Positions 1-6,611 of a DNA stretch of 12,133 nucleotides are shown one piece after another (the stretch's first letter is position 1; each line of letters opens with the position of its first letter). The stretch is from an uncultured Clostridia bacterium (GTDB lineage: Bacteria > Bacillota > Clostridia > Christensenellales > Borkfalkiaceae): the NCBI GenBank assembly GCA_944338265.1, contig CALVLO010000031.1:1-12133 (forward strand), given 5' to 3'. Made by a program: the position numbers and the translations under genes. Under the pieces are notes generated by a model. That model did not search any database and was not told the origin of the DNA. It saw only the letters and a list, made by a program, of their open reading frames with translations.

Positions 1-777
1 TTCTCGGCGTACTGCGACCTCGTCACGTCCGAACAGATCAAGATGGGGGATAAGGTCAACTTCACCGTTCCCACGGGCAACTTCGGCAATATCCTCGCGG
101 GGTACTATGCAAAGCGCATGGGGCTGCCCGTCGGGACGCTCGTCTGCGCCTCCAACAAGAACAACGTCCTCACCGATTTTTGGGCGCAGGGCGTGTACGA
201 TAGTAAGCGCCCCTTCTTTAAGACGATGTCTCCTTCGATGGATATTCTCGTCTCCTCCAATTTGGAGCGGCTCGTCTTCGAGCTCTCGGGCAGGAACGCG
301 GCGCTCACCAAGGAGCGCATGGCGCAGCTTGCGCAAACGGGGCGGTATTCCCTCCGCGCCGAGGAGCTGCAAGCCTACCGCAAGGAGTTCTATGCGGGCT
401 GCACCAACGAGGCGGATACCGTCGACTGCATGTACGATTTCTTCGAGGAATACGGCTATCCCATGGATACGCATACGGGCGTTGCGATGAGCGTTGCCCA
501 GCGCTACGAAGAGCATCTGCGCAAAGAAGACCCCAAAGCGGAACTCCCGCCCATGGTCGTCGTCTCCACCGCAAGCCCCTATAAGTTCCCGCAGGATGTG
601 CTTTACGCGCTCACGGGCAACGATGTGAAGGATAGCTTCAAGGGCATCAAGCGCATCAATCTGCTCACCGCCATGAAGGTGCCGGAGCCGCTCAAAGCCA
701 TCCGCTATAAGCCCGTCCGCTTCAAGAAGGTCGTCTCTCCCGAGAAGATGTTCGAAGAAGTTTTGCAATTTGTATAA
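1..777 (+). CDS. thrC: Threonine synthase, C-terminal part (5' end outside the window)
   Basis: PLP-dependent enzyme that converts O-phosphohomoserine to threonine in the last step of threonine synthesis in the cytosol. The frame is open from base 1, so the gene starts upstream; about 258 residues are visible, roughly half of a usual 490-500 residue enzyme. The visible part holds the family's phosphate-binding loop (VPTGNFGN, near bases 67-90), followed by AGYYAKRMGLP, an ASNKNN segment and SPSMDILVSSNLERL, all typical of bacterial threonine synthases. An in-frame ATG at base 43 is internal: residues encoded before it (FSAYCDLVTSEQ) also match the family. The stop is TAA at 775-777, and a terminator follows 8 bases later. 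Family assignment is firm. The missing half, with the PLP lysine, cannot be checked. Confidence 0.95.
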   Translation, partial: FSAYCDLVTSEQIKMGDKVNFTVPTGNFGNILAGYYAKRMGLPVGTLVCASNKNNVLTDFWAQGVYDSKRPFFKTMSPSMDILVSSNLERLVFELSGRNAALTKERMAQLAQTGRYSLRAEELQAYRKEFYAGCTNEADTVDCMYDFFEEYGYPMDTHTGVAMSVAQRYEEHLRKEDPKAELPPMVVVSTASPYKFPQDVLYALTGNDVKDSFKGIKRINLLTAMKVPEPLKAIRYKPVRFKKVVSPEKMFEEVLQFV

Positions 778-785
778 GTTTTTCC

Positions 786-821
786 AAAAAAGATCCCGAG
801 GGCTCCTTCGGGATCTTTTTT
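786..821. terminator. Bidirectional intrinsic terminator between convergent genes
   Basis: A perfect 14-bp stem (786-799 pairs with 808-821) with an 8-base loop. The stem begins with six A and ends with six T, so each strand presents a GC-containing hairpin followed by a U tract. It lies 8 bases after the thrC stop and 15 bases beyond the stop of the minus-strand PH-domain gene, so it can end both transcripts. Confidence 0.9.
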
Positions 822-836
822 GCTTGCCCAAACAGT

Positions 837-1442
837 TTACTGCGCGGGCTTTTCCTTCTTTTCGAGCTGATCGATCACCTGCAAAACGGCGTTTTTGAAC
901 TCCGTCGCGTTTTTTGCATAACGGAACATCGCGCCCTTCCCCCTGCGGGACATCGCCGTCGTGGAAGGGGAGAGCACCTGCACGCTCTGATAGCCGAGGA
1001 TGGCGCCGAACAAACTGCGGCTGATGTTGATCGCATCGACCTTGGAGATGGGGATATCGATGTTGCTGCGCGAGAAAACGCCGCGCGAGCCGATCACGCG
1101 CCTGTTGGTGAGAATGAGCTTGACGTGCGCCAAAGAGAGCAGCACGCAGAGAAGGATCAGCGCTCCTATAAAAATAAGGCTGCACCCGTATGCTATGTTC
1201 ATTATGCGAAACGTGCGGACTGTACGGTTTACCGTTTGCATCATTTCTTCAGCCTCAACAGGGACTTCACCCGTCGTCGGGGTGGACACTCGGAAGACGC
1301 CGGTCGTGGCAAAGATAACGATTCCGAGGATGAGAAAGATGACAAAGCCGATAACGCCGCTGAGCGCGGCAAGCATGCTTTTGCGAAGCTTGCAAATCAC
1401 CTCTTCGCCGTCGTTGAGCCAGATGCCTTCATATTGCGTCAT
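837..1442 (-). CDS. Membrane-anchored bacterial PH-domain (bPH2/DUF304-like) protein
   Basis: A 201-residue membrane protein. Two hydrophobic segments are clear, at about residues 22-47 (LSGVIGFVIFLILGIVIF) and 79-106 (YGCSLIFIGALILLCVLLSL), joined by a polar loop of about 30 residues. The C-terminal cytosolic part, about 107-190, has the bacterial PH signature: LILTNRRVIGSRGVFSRS, then IPISKVDAINISRSLFGAILG, then a FRYAKNATEFKNAV helix. Proteins of this type (YdbS/YdbT-like) are widespread, but their ligands are mostly unknown. The ATG is preceded by GGGAGG with about 6 bases spacing. The gene is divergent from an XRE regulator and has a strong promoter overlapped by dyads, so repression by that neighbour is likely but unproven. 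No precise function can be given. Confidence 0.85.
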   Translation of the reverse strand: MTQYEGIWLNDGEEVICKLRKSMLAALSGVIGFVIFLILGIVIFATTGVFRVSTPTTGEVPVEAEEMMQTVNRTVRTFRIMNIAYGCSLIFIGALILLCVLLSLAHVKLILTNRRVIGSRGVFSRSNIDIPISKVDAINISRSLFGAILGYQSVQVLSPSTTAMSRRGKGAMFRYAKNATEFKNAVLQVIDQLEKKEKPAQ

Positions 1443-1454
1443 AGGTTCCTCCCG

Positions 1455-1504
1455 TATACCAAAATATTGGTATATCGTAATTATATACTAATTATATTGG
1501 TGCG
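1455..1504. promoter_or_regulatory. Two operator-like dyads in the PH/XRE divergent region
   Basis: Dyad 1 (1455-1474) is a perfect inverted repeat: TATACCAA, AATA, TTGGTATA. Dyad 2 (1484-1504) is a looser copy: TATACTAA, five bases, TTGGTGCG. The centres are about 29-30 bp apart, close to three helical turns. Dyad 1 sits at and just after the predicted PH start site. Dyad 2 covers the spacer and the edges of the -10 and -35 boxes. A further lone half-site TAGTATA occurs at 1528-1534, just before the XRE start. This layout is typical of repressor sites, and the adjacent XRE protein is the obvious candidate to bind them. Confidence 0.6.
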
Positions 1505-1508
1505 TCAA
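1480..1508 (-). promoter_or_regulatory. Sigma-A-type promoter of the PH-domain gene
   Basis: Read on the minus strand: -35 TTGACG (1508-1503), a 17-bp spacer, and -10 TATAAT (1485-1480). This predicts a start near 1473-1474, about 30 bases before the PH-domain ATG, with a good Shine-Dalgarno in between. It is the best consensus match in the window. Confidence 0.8.
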
Positions 1509-1530
1509 GCATTTTATAGAAAAAATATAG

Positions 1531-1536
1531 TATATT
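1531..1536 (+). promoter_or_regulatory. Possible -10 box for a leaderless XRE transcript
   Basis: TATATT ends 6 bases before the XRE ATG, so transcription would start at or next to the A of the start codon. No convincing -35 lies 16-18 bp upstream. TATAGT at 1526-1531 is an alternative -10. There is no Shine-Dalgarno in the preceding 30 bases, which is why a leaderless message is considered. Confidence 0.3.
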
Positions 1537-1542
1537 TATATT

Positions 1543-1842
1543 ATGGAGAAAAATATTTCTGCATACAGACTGCGCAGCCTGCGGGAGGACCGCGACCTGC
1601 GGCAGGCGGACGTTGCCGCCGCAACGGGGATCGATCAGCGCACCCTCTCCAATTACGAAACGGGGAAAACGGTGCCCGATGCGGTCGCCGTCATTGCGCT
1701 TGCCAAGTTTTTTCATGTGACGTGCGACTATCTGCTCGGCGTCACGGATACCGATCTTCACACGCCCGTTGCCGTCATCCGCGAGCTTGAAGATATCAAA
1801 AAACGCCTTGGAGAGATCCAGAGATTTCTCAACCGTAAGTAA
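1543..1842 (+). CDS. XRE-family helix-turn-helix transcriptional regulator
   Basis: A 99-residue DNA-binding protein of the Cro/CI (XRE) type. The five-helix HTH fills residues about 8-66: RLRSLREDRDLRQADVAAAT is followed by GIDQRTLSNYETGKTVPD, with the usual xxLSxYExGxxxPD ending and an ALAKFFHVTCDYLLG last helix. The C-terminal 25 residues (RELEDIKKRLGEIQRFL) look like an amphipathic helix, possibly for dimerisation. There is no sensor domain. It is transcribed divergently from the PH-domain membrane protein, and the shared spacer carries operator-like dyads, so it probably represses that gene and perhaps itself. No ribosome binding site is visible before the ATG. A strong hairpin terminator follows at 1866. 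Confidence 0.92.
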   Translation: MEKNISAYRLRSLREDRDLRQADVAAATGIDQRTLSNYETGKTVPDAVAVIALAKFFHVTCDYLLGVTDTDLHTPVAVIRELEDIKKRLGEIQRFLNRK

Positions 1843-1865
1843 AAAACGGGCATTTTCTGCCTTTG

Positions 1866-1903
1866 CGCCGCGCACGGAAGGTCCCGTGCGCGGCGGCGGT
1901 TTT
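1866..1903 (+). terminator. Intrinsic terminator after the XRE gene
   Basis: A 12-bp perfect GC-rich stem (1866-1877 with 1884-1895) with loop AAGGTC, followed by GCGGTTTTG. The hairpin is strong and the T tract short (four T). It separates the XRE gene from the trpS operon. Confidence 0.75.
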
Positions 1904-1908
1904 GTGTA

Positions 1909-1949
1909 TGTGAAAAATTTCTCATCGCTTGTTGCGTCAATTTTTCACA
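1909..1949. repeat. 11-bp inverted repeat upstream of the trpS promoter
   Basis: TGTGAAAAATT (1909-1919) is matched by AATTTTTCACA (1939-1949) with a 19-base spacer. It ends 19 bases before the trpS -35 box. It could be a weak AT-rich RNA hairpin or a protein binding site; nothing in the sequence decides between them. Confidence 0.45.
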
Positions 1950-1967
1950 AAGTCGGCGCACTACCCA

Positions 1968-1996
1968 TTGCAATTTGAGCACGGGTGTGGTATAAT
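1968..1996 (+). promoter_or_regulatory. Promoter of the trpS operon
   Basis: -35 TTGCAA (1968-1973), a 17-bp spacer, and -10 TATAAT (1991-1996) preceded by TGG, an extended -10. The predicted start is near 2003, giving a leader of only about 23 bases. This leaves no room for a T-box or trp attenuator. Confidence 0.85.
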
Positions 1997-2025
1997 TGGC
2001 TTGAAACCTTTCTTTTGAGAGCAAT

Positions 2026-3030
2026 ATGGAAGATACTACGCAAAAAATCCTGTATTCCGCAGTACAGCCGAGCGGCAACCTTACCATCGGCAACTATATC
2101 GGCGCCATCCGCAATTGGGTGGGGCTGCAGCATGCGTTCACCTGTTTTTACGCCATTGCCGATATGCACGCCATCACGGTCAAACAGGAGCCCGCGCTCC
2201 TGCGCCGCCGCACGCTCGAGCTCGCCGCGCTCTATATCGCCTGCGGCGTCGATCCCGAACAGTGCACGCTGTATGTGCAGTCCAACGTCTCCGCGCACGC
2301 GGAGCTCGCGTGGGTGCTCAACACCATCACCTATGTGGGGGAGATGGAACGCATGACGCAGTTCAAGGATAAGGCTGCCCGCCATGCGGAAAATATCAAC
2401 ATGGGGCTCATGGATTACCCCGTGCTCATGGCGGCGGATATCCTTTTGTATCAGGCGCACCTCGTGCCCGTGGGGATGGACCAGCGGCAGCATCTGGAGA
2501 TCGCGCGCGATATCGCCATCCGCTTCAACAACCGCTACGGCGAGACCTTCCGCGTGCCCGAGGGGTATATCCTCAAAGAGGGCGCCAAGATCACTTCCCT
2601 GCAAGATCCGCTCCGCAAGATGAGCAAGTCGGACGAAAATCCCAACGCCTCCGTCTTCCTTTCGGATGATCGGGATACCGTCATGCGCAAGTTCAAGCGC
2701 GCCGTTACGGATAGCGATAACCGCATCGTCGCCTCCGAGGACAAGCCCGGGGTGACCAACCTCCTCAACATTTACGCGGCGTTCAAGGGCTGCACCGTTG
2801 CCGAGGCGGAAAAGACGTTCGAGGGCAGGGGCTACGGCGAGTTCAAGCTCGCCGTGGGGGAGACGGTTGCCGATGCGCTCGCGCCCGTGCAGGCGGAGCA
2901 AAAGCGCCTGCTCGCCGATAAGGGCTATCTTGCAGAGGTGCTCAAACGCGGGGCGGAGGAGGCGTTCCGCGCCGCCCGCAAGACGCTCTCCAAAGTCTAC
3001 CGCAAAGTCGGCTTTTACAGGGGAGAGTGA
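2026..3030 (+). CDS. trpS: Tryptophan--tRNA ligase
   Basis: Class I aminoacyl-tRNA synthetase that charges tRNA-Trp with tryptophan in the cytosol. Its 334 residues are the normal length for bacterial TrpS. The HIGH-type signature is TIGN (residues 20-23, within QPSGNLTIGNYIGA), the variant common in Gram-positive TrpS, and the second signature KMSKS is at 198-202. Other family segments are ADMHAIT, the NYP-like LMDYPVLMAADILLY and PVGMDQRQHLE. The ATG lies 23 bases downstream of the predicted start site. Its Shine-Dalgarno is weak (GAGAG at 2017-2021). It is the first gene of a likely five-gene operon, and the next gene starts 3 bases after its stop. Confidence 0.97.
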   Translation: MEDTTQKILYSAVQPSGNLTIGNYIGAIRNWVGLQHAFTCFYAIADMHAITVKQEPALLRRRTLELAALYIACGVDPEQCTLYVQSNVSAHAELAWVLNTITYVGEMERMTQFKDKAARHAENINMGLMDYPVLMAADILLYQAHLVPVGMDQRQHLEIARDIAIRFNNRYGETFRVPEGYILKEGAKITSLQDPLRKMSKSDENPNASVFLSDDRDTVMRKFKRAVTDSDNRIVASEDKPGVTNLLNIYAAFKGCTVAEAEKTFEGRGYGEFKLAVGETVADALAPVQAEQKRLLADKGYLAEVLKRGAEEAFRAARKTLSKVYRKVGFYRGE

Positions 3031-3033
3031 GCG

Positions 3034-3903
3034 GTGTTCGGATACATTCGCTACGATCTGCCCAACCTCTTTATCAAGGATTTCATGCTCTACAAGGCGC
3101 TCTACTGCGGGCTGTGTAAGGGCATCGGCGTATCCTGCGGGCAGCGTGCGCGCCTCGGGCTCACTTACGACGTGACCTTTCTCTCGGCGCTGCTGCATAA
3201 TATGATGGGGATCGACGTCAAGATCGAGCGCAAAAATTGCTTCGAGCATGCCATCCGCAAGCGTCCCATCGCCGCGGCGGACGATCTCACCCAAGAGCTC
3301 GGGGCGCTGAATACGGCGCTCGCCTATCAGAAGGCGGCAGATGACGTTGCAGACCGCACGGGCGGGCGGTTCAAGCGCGCGTGGTTCAAAAAGGGCTACC
3401 GCCGCGCGAAGAAGCGCTATCCCGCGCTCGTGGCGCTCGTGGAGGAGTATATGCGGGCGCAGACGGCGGCGGAGGAGAAGCAGACCGCCTCGTTGGACGA
3501 AGCCGCCGAGCCCACCGCCGCGCTCATGAAGGCGCTCTCCGCGCACTTTCTGAAGGAGAAGTCCTCCCCCGCGAGCGAGCAGCTCTTTTACGCCGTGGGC
3601 AAGTGGATCTACCTCATCGACGCGCTCGACGACTACGAAGAGGACGGAAAAAAGGGGCGCTACAACGCCTTTGCCGCGGCATACGGCACGGGCAGCCGTG
3701 CGCAGCTCATGGAGGCGAACGGGCAGGAGATCGCCTTCCTCTTCGATACGCTCTTTTACAGCATGCGCGAAGGGCTTGCGGGCATCCCGTTCTCCTTCAA
3801 CCGCGACCTCACCGATAACGTCATCCTGCGCGGCATCCCGCTCGAGACGGAGCGCGTCTTCAAGGGCGAGGCGCGCAAAGAGCTGCCCGCGCCCATCAAA
3901 TAA
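3034..3903 (+). CDS. DUF5685-family protein with two Asp-rich motifs
   Basis: A 289-residue protein recognised as DUF5685 from its start (MFGYIRYDLP, then YKALYCGLCKGIG and LTYDVTFLSALL) and from IYLIDALDDYEEDGKKGRYN. Function is unknown. It looks largely helical and soluble. Two features stand out. Cys25, Cys28, Cys69 and His72 could form a metal site (CxxC and CxxH). Asp-rich motifs occur at 103-107 (DDVAD) and 196-204 (DxxDDxxxD), an arrangement that recalls class I isoprenoid synthases; this is inference. The start is GTG at 3034, 3 bases after the trpS stop, with AGGGGA in the end of trpS as Shine-Dalgarno, so translation is probably coupled. From memory, DUF5685 genes in Clostridia often sit beside a Cys-tailed J-protein gene, as here. 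Confidence 0.85.
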   Translation: MFGYIRYDLPNLFIKDFMLYKALYCGLCKGIGVSCGQRARLGLTYDVTFLSALLHNMMGIDVKIERKNCFEHAIRKRPIAAADDLTQELGALNTALAYQKAADDVADRTGGRFKRAWFKKGYRRAKKRYPALVALVEEYMRAQTAAEEKQTASLDEAAEPTAALMKALSAHFLKEKSSPASEQLFYAVGKWIYLIDALDDYEEDGKKGRYNAFAAAYGTGSRAQLMEANGQEIAFLFDTLFYSMREGLAGIPFSFNRDLTDNVILRGIPLETERVFKGEARKELPAPIK

Positions 3904-3942
3904 GCTTTGTATAAGACCTGTTAAGGGAGAAGGAATATATTC

Positions 3943-4554
3943 ATGAATCAAGAAAATTACAAGATCTTGGAAGTCAGCGAATTTGCCACCGATGAAGAGA
4001 TCCGCGCAAACTACGAACGCCTCAAAGCAAAGTACAACGAGGAAAAGTGGCAGGATGGCGAAGCGGGCAACAACGCCGCGCGCATGCTCGGCAAGCTCGA
4101 TGCCGCCTATGCGGAGATCATGGAAGCGCGCAAAGAGAGCGCTAAAAATACGAGCGGCACTTCGTCGTTCGAAGATGTCTCCGCCGCCATCAAAAGCGGA
4201 GATCTTGCGCGGGCGCAGCAGCTGCTCGATGATTTCAACGAGCGCAGCGCCGAGTGGCACTATCTGCAATCCATCGTCTTTTATAAAAAGAATTGGATGA
4301 ACGAGAGCAAGAAGCAGCTCGAGATCGCCATGCAGATGGACGGCGCAAATCCCAAATACCGCGAATCTTACGAAAAGCTCAGATCGCGTGCGGAGTACCG
4401 CCAACAGACGGGCGGCGCGCCCAACACCAACCCCGATCCGCGCATGGCGCAGGATGAGCAGATGGGCGGGAATTGGTGCGCCAACTGCGCCTCCATGTGC
4501 TATACCTTCCTGTGCGTCAACTGTCTGTTTAATCTGTGCTGTAACTGCCACTGA
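3943..4554 (+). CDS. Degenerate J-domain protein with TPR-like middle and Cys-rich tail
   Basis: A 203-residue protein. Residues 1-65 read as a J-domain (NYKILEVSEFATDEEIRANYERLKAKY, then LDAAYAEIMEAR in the third helix). The HPD triad that activates DnaK is replaced by Asn32-Glu33-Glu34. Residues about 75-135 form helical TPR-like hairpins (SGDLARAQQLLDDF, EWHYLQSIVFYKKNWMNESKKQLEIAM). After a linker, the last 25 residues carry eight cysteines (179, 182, 186, 191, 194, 199, 200, 202), which could bind metal or be lipid-modified. The ATG follows GGGAGAAGG with about 9 bases spacing. It sits 39 bases after the DUF5685 gene. Clostridial relatives I recall keep HPD, so its loss here is notable. 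Function is unknown; a DnaK-independent role is likely. Confidence 0.82.
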   Translation: MNQENYKILEVSEFATDEEIRANYERLKAKYNEEKWQDGEAGNNAARMLGKLDAAYAEIMEARKESAKNTSGTSSFEDVSAAIKSGDLARAQQLLDDFNERSAEWHYLQSIVFYKKNWMNESKKQLEIAMQMDGANPKYRESYEKLRSRAEYRQQTGGAPNTNPDPRMAQDEQMGGNWCANCASMCYTFLCVNCLFNLCCNCH

Positions 4555-4636
4555 CGGCATGCACATTTTTTCCGCTTTTCCGGAACGGCGCGGCGGCGCA
4601 AGTTCCACATAAGACGAAAAAGGAGGCAAAAGTGCC

Positions 4637-5191
4637 ATGAAGCGGCAATCACGTTCCTTTGAGCTCGCGCTTTCTGCCATTGCGTGCGCGGTCGCGGTCA
4701 TCTCGCTCACCTTGGGCGCGTATGTGGACTTTTTGCTCGCCGCGGGCTTTTTGTTTGCCGTCTTTGCGCTCATGGTGCCGCTCGCAAAGCAGTTTTTATG
4801 GGGATATGCGCTTGCGCTCGCGGGCGCCGTCATCCTCTCCTTCCTCTTTACGGGGTTCGTGGTGGGGGTGATGCGCCTCTTGCCCTTCGTCGCCTTCTTC
4901 GGGTGGCATCCGCTCGTCAATTATCTGCAAAAAAAGTATGTAAAACACGCATGGCTGCATGCCGTCGTCTTTGCCGTCAAAGCCGTATGGTTTGACCTTG
5001 CAATGTGGCTTGCATGGGTGGTGCTCGGCGAATTTCTCGGGTTCGAGCAGCAGACGTGGTATCCCTTCGTGCAAGATAACCTCTATTGGTTTCTCTTTGC
5101 GGGGGGCACGCTCTTCTTTGCCGTGTACGATGCGGCGATCTTCTTCTGTCAGCGGTCTGTGGACTATGCCGTCCGCCGCATCGGAAGATAA
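4637..5191 (+). CDS. Small polytopic membrane protein of unknown function
   Basis: A 184-residue integral membrane protein with about five to six hydrophobic segments: roughly residues 9-28, 30-47, 52-78, 80-92, 106-130 and 145-168. It begins MKRQSR and ends RRIGR, so the basic ends suggest both termini may be cytosolic. A cytosolic turn FFGWHPLVNYLQKKY follows the fourth segment, and a VYDAA motif lies in the last one. Both resemble an uncharacterised clostridial membrane family that I recall with FGYYPILK and YD motifs; size and layout also recall ECF-transporter S components, but no substrate can be assigned. AGGAGG at 4621-4626 lies 10 bases before the ATG. It is 82 bases from the J-protein gene and 12 from the rlmD start, so it is probably in the same operon. 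Confidence 0.75.
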   Translation: MKRQSRSFELALSAIACAVAVISLTLGAYVDFLLAAGFLFAVFALMVPLAKQFLWGYALALAGAVILSFLFTGFVVGVMRLLPFVAFFGWHPLVNYLQKKYVKHAWLHAVVFAVKAVWFDLAMWLAWVVLGEFLGFEQQTWYPFVQDNLYWFLFAGGTLFFAVYDAAIFFCQRSVDYAVRRIGR

Positions 5192-5196
5192 GGAGG
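5191..5196 (+). promoter_or_regulatory. Ribosome binding site that fixes the rlmD start
   Basis: AGGAGG overlaps the last base of the upstream stop codon. An ATG at 5198 is only one base away, too close for ribosome positioning. The ATG at 5204 is 7 bases away, so it is the better start. Confidence 0.75.
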
Positions 5197-5203
5197 TATG
5201 GGC

Positions 5204-6601
5204 ATGGAAAAGAACGAAAAACTCGTTGTCACATGCAATGCGCTCGGCACGCAGGGCGAGGGCATCGTGCGCTTGGAAGGGGAGACGCTCTTTGTGCCCC
5301 AACTCCTCCCGGGGGAGCGCGCCGCGGTCAAGGTGCTCAAAGTAAAGGGCAGCATCGCCTATGCCAAGATCGAGGAACTCTTAACGCCCGCCGAGGAGCG
5401 CGTGCGCCCCAAGTGCGCCGTGTTCGGGCGGTGCGGCGGCTGCCAGTTGCAGCACCTCAAATACCGCGCGCAGCTCAAATTCAAGACGGCGCTCGTCAAA
5501 GATGCGCTGCGCAAGATCGGCGGTGCGGACGTGCCCGTCTCGCCCTGCGAGCGCAGCGAAAAGGAGTACGCCTACCGCAACAAACTGCAGCTCCCCATCG
5601 GGCGGCAGGGGGAGCAGAACGTCGTCGGCTTTTATGCCGAGCGCTCCCACCGCATCGTATCCGCCGCAGATTGTCCCATCCATCCCGCGTGGGCGGAGAA
5701 GCTCATCGGGGCGCTCCTGCGCTTTATGGAGAAGTGCGGGCTGGACGGCTACGACGACGAGACGGGCGAGGGGCAGCTCCGCCATATCGTGGTGCGCGAG
5801 CTGCGCGGCAAGTTTATCGTCACCCTCGTCACCACCGTGCGGGAGATCAAGGGCATCGACTATTTCCTCTTTTTGCTCGATGAGATCTTCCCCGCCTACA
5901 GCTTTTATCTCAACTTCAACGAGAAGCGCACGAACGTCATCTTCGGCGAAGAATTTGTCCTCCTCAAAGGAAAGGGCACTTACGAGTGTACGGAGGGCGG
6001 CATTGCCTACGAGGCGGGGCCGCAGACCTTCGTGCAGGTCAACGAGAACGTGCGCGGCAAGCTCTACGACCGCGCGCTCGCACTTGCAGAGGCGGGCGAT
6101 ACCGTCATCGATTGCTATGCGGGCGGCGGCTTGCTCACCGCAAAGTTCGCAAAAAAGTGCAAAAAGGCTTACGGGATCGAAATCGTGCCCGAAGCCCACG
6201 GCTGCGCCGAGGCGGTGAAGGAGCGCAACGGGCTTTCCGCAAAGATGCAGAATTTGTGCGGCAAGGTGGAGGAACTCCTCCCCGGGCTGCTCGCCCGCGA
6301 GCAGGGCGCCGTCGTCGTGCTCGATCCGCCGCGCGCAGGCGCGGCGCGCAGCGTCATCCGCCTGCTGCTGGAGGCGGACGTCAAAAAGATCATCATGATC
6401 TCCTGCGATCCCGCCACGCTCGCCCGCGACGTCGGACTGCTGACGGGTACGCTCGTCGAACGGGAGGGCGGCGAACTTGTAAAAGCCGCCGCGCTCGGGC
6501 AGGAGCCCTGCGGCAAATACGCCATTTACTCCGTCGAGCCCTTCGATATGTTCCCGCAGACAAAACATGTCGAGACTCTGATTTGTCTCGAACGGAAATA
6601 A
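5204..6601 (+). CDS. rlmD: 23S rRNA (uracil-5-)-methyltransferase, RumA/RlmD type
   Basis: SAM-dependent enzyme that makes 5-methyluridine in 23S rRNA, using a Fe-S cluster domain. It has 465 residues, normal length. An N-terminal TRAM domain covers about 5-60. The cluster cysteines are Cys71, Cys77, Cys80 and Cys157 (Cx5Cx2C plus one). The SAM loop is DCYAGGG at 303-309, where many relatives have DLYCGxG. A DPPR motif starts at 374, and the catalytic nucleophile is Cys401 in ISCDPATLARD. In Gram-positives one such enzyme can modify both U747 and U1939 (RlmCD), so the exact target is open. An in-frame ATG at 5198 would add two residues but is too close to the AGGAGG. It is the last gene of the trpS operon. 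Confidence 0.93.
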   Translation: MEKNEKLVVTCNALGTQGEGIVRLEGETLFVPQLLPGERAAVKVLKVKGSIAYAKIEELLTPAEERVRPKCAVFGRCGGCQLQHLKYRAQLKFKTALVKDALRKIGGADVPVSPCERSEKEYAYRNKLQLPIGRQGEQNVVGFYAERSHRIVSAADCPIHPAWAEKLIGALLRFMEKCGLDGYDDETGEGQLRHIVVRELRGKFIVTLVTTVREIKGIDYFLFLLDEIFPAYSFYLNFNEKRTNVIFGEEFVLLKGKGTYECTEGGIAYEAGPQTFVQVNENVRGKLYDRALALAEAGDTVIDCYAGGGLLTAKFAKKCKKAYGIEIVPEAHGCAEAVKERNGLSAKMQNLCGKVEELLPGLLAREQGAVVVLDPPRAGAARSVIRLLLEADVKKIIMISCDPATLARDVGLLTGTLVEREGGELVKAAALGQEPCGKYAIYSVEPFDMFPQTKHVETLICLERK

Positions 6602-6611
6602 CGCACCGATC

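Noticed and set aside
1000..1790. Overlapping plus-strand open frames across the PH-domain gene and the XRE start
   Set aside because: They run through the AT-rich divergent promoter region and read as no known family. The minus-strand PH protein and the XRE gene explain the sequence.
1997..2025. T-box or trp attenuator leader before trpS
   Set aside because: The predicted leader is about 23 bases, far too short for a T-box, and no T-box sequence was found upstream.
1945..4920. A 991-codon open frame on the minus strand
   Set aside because: It lies antisense to trpS, the DUF5685 gene, the J-protein gene and part of the membrane-protein gene. All four have clear family motifs or ribosome binding sites. 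It is a by-product of GC-rich third positions, and its product is a low-complexity Arg/Leu/His-rich chain.
5381..6568. A 395-codon open frame on the minus strand
   Set aside because: It mirrors rlmD, whose Fe-S, SAM and catalytic motifs are all in the plus frame.
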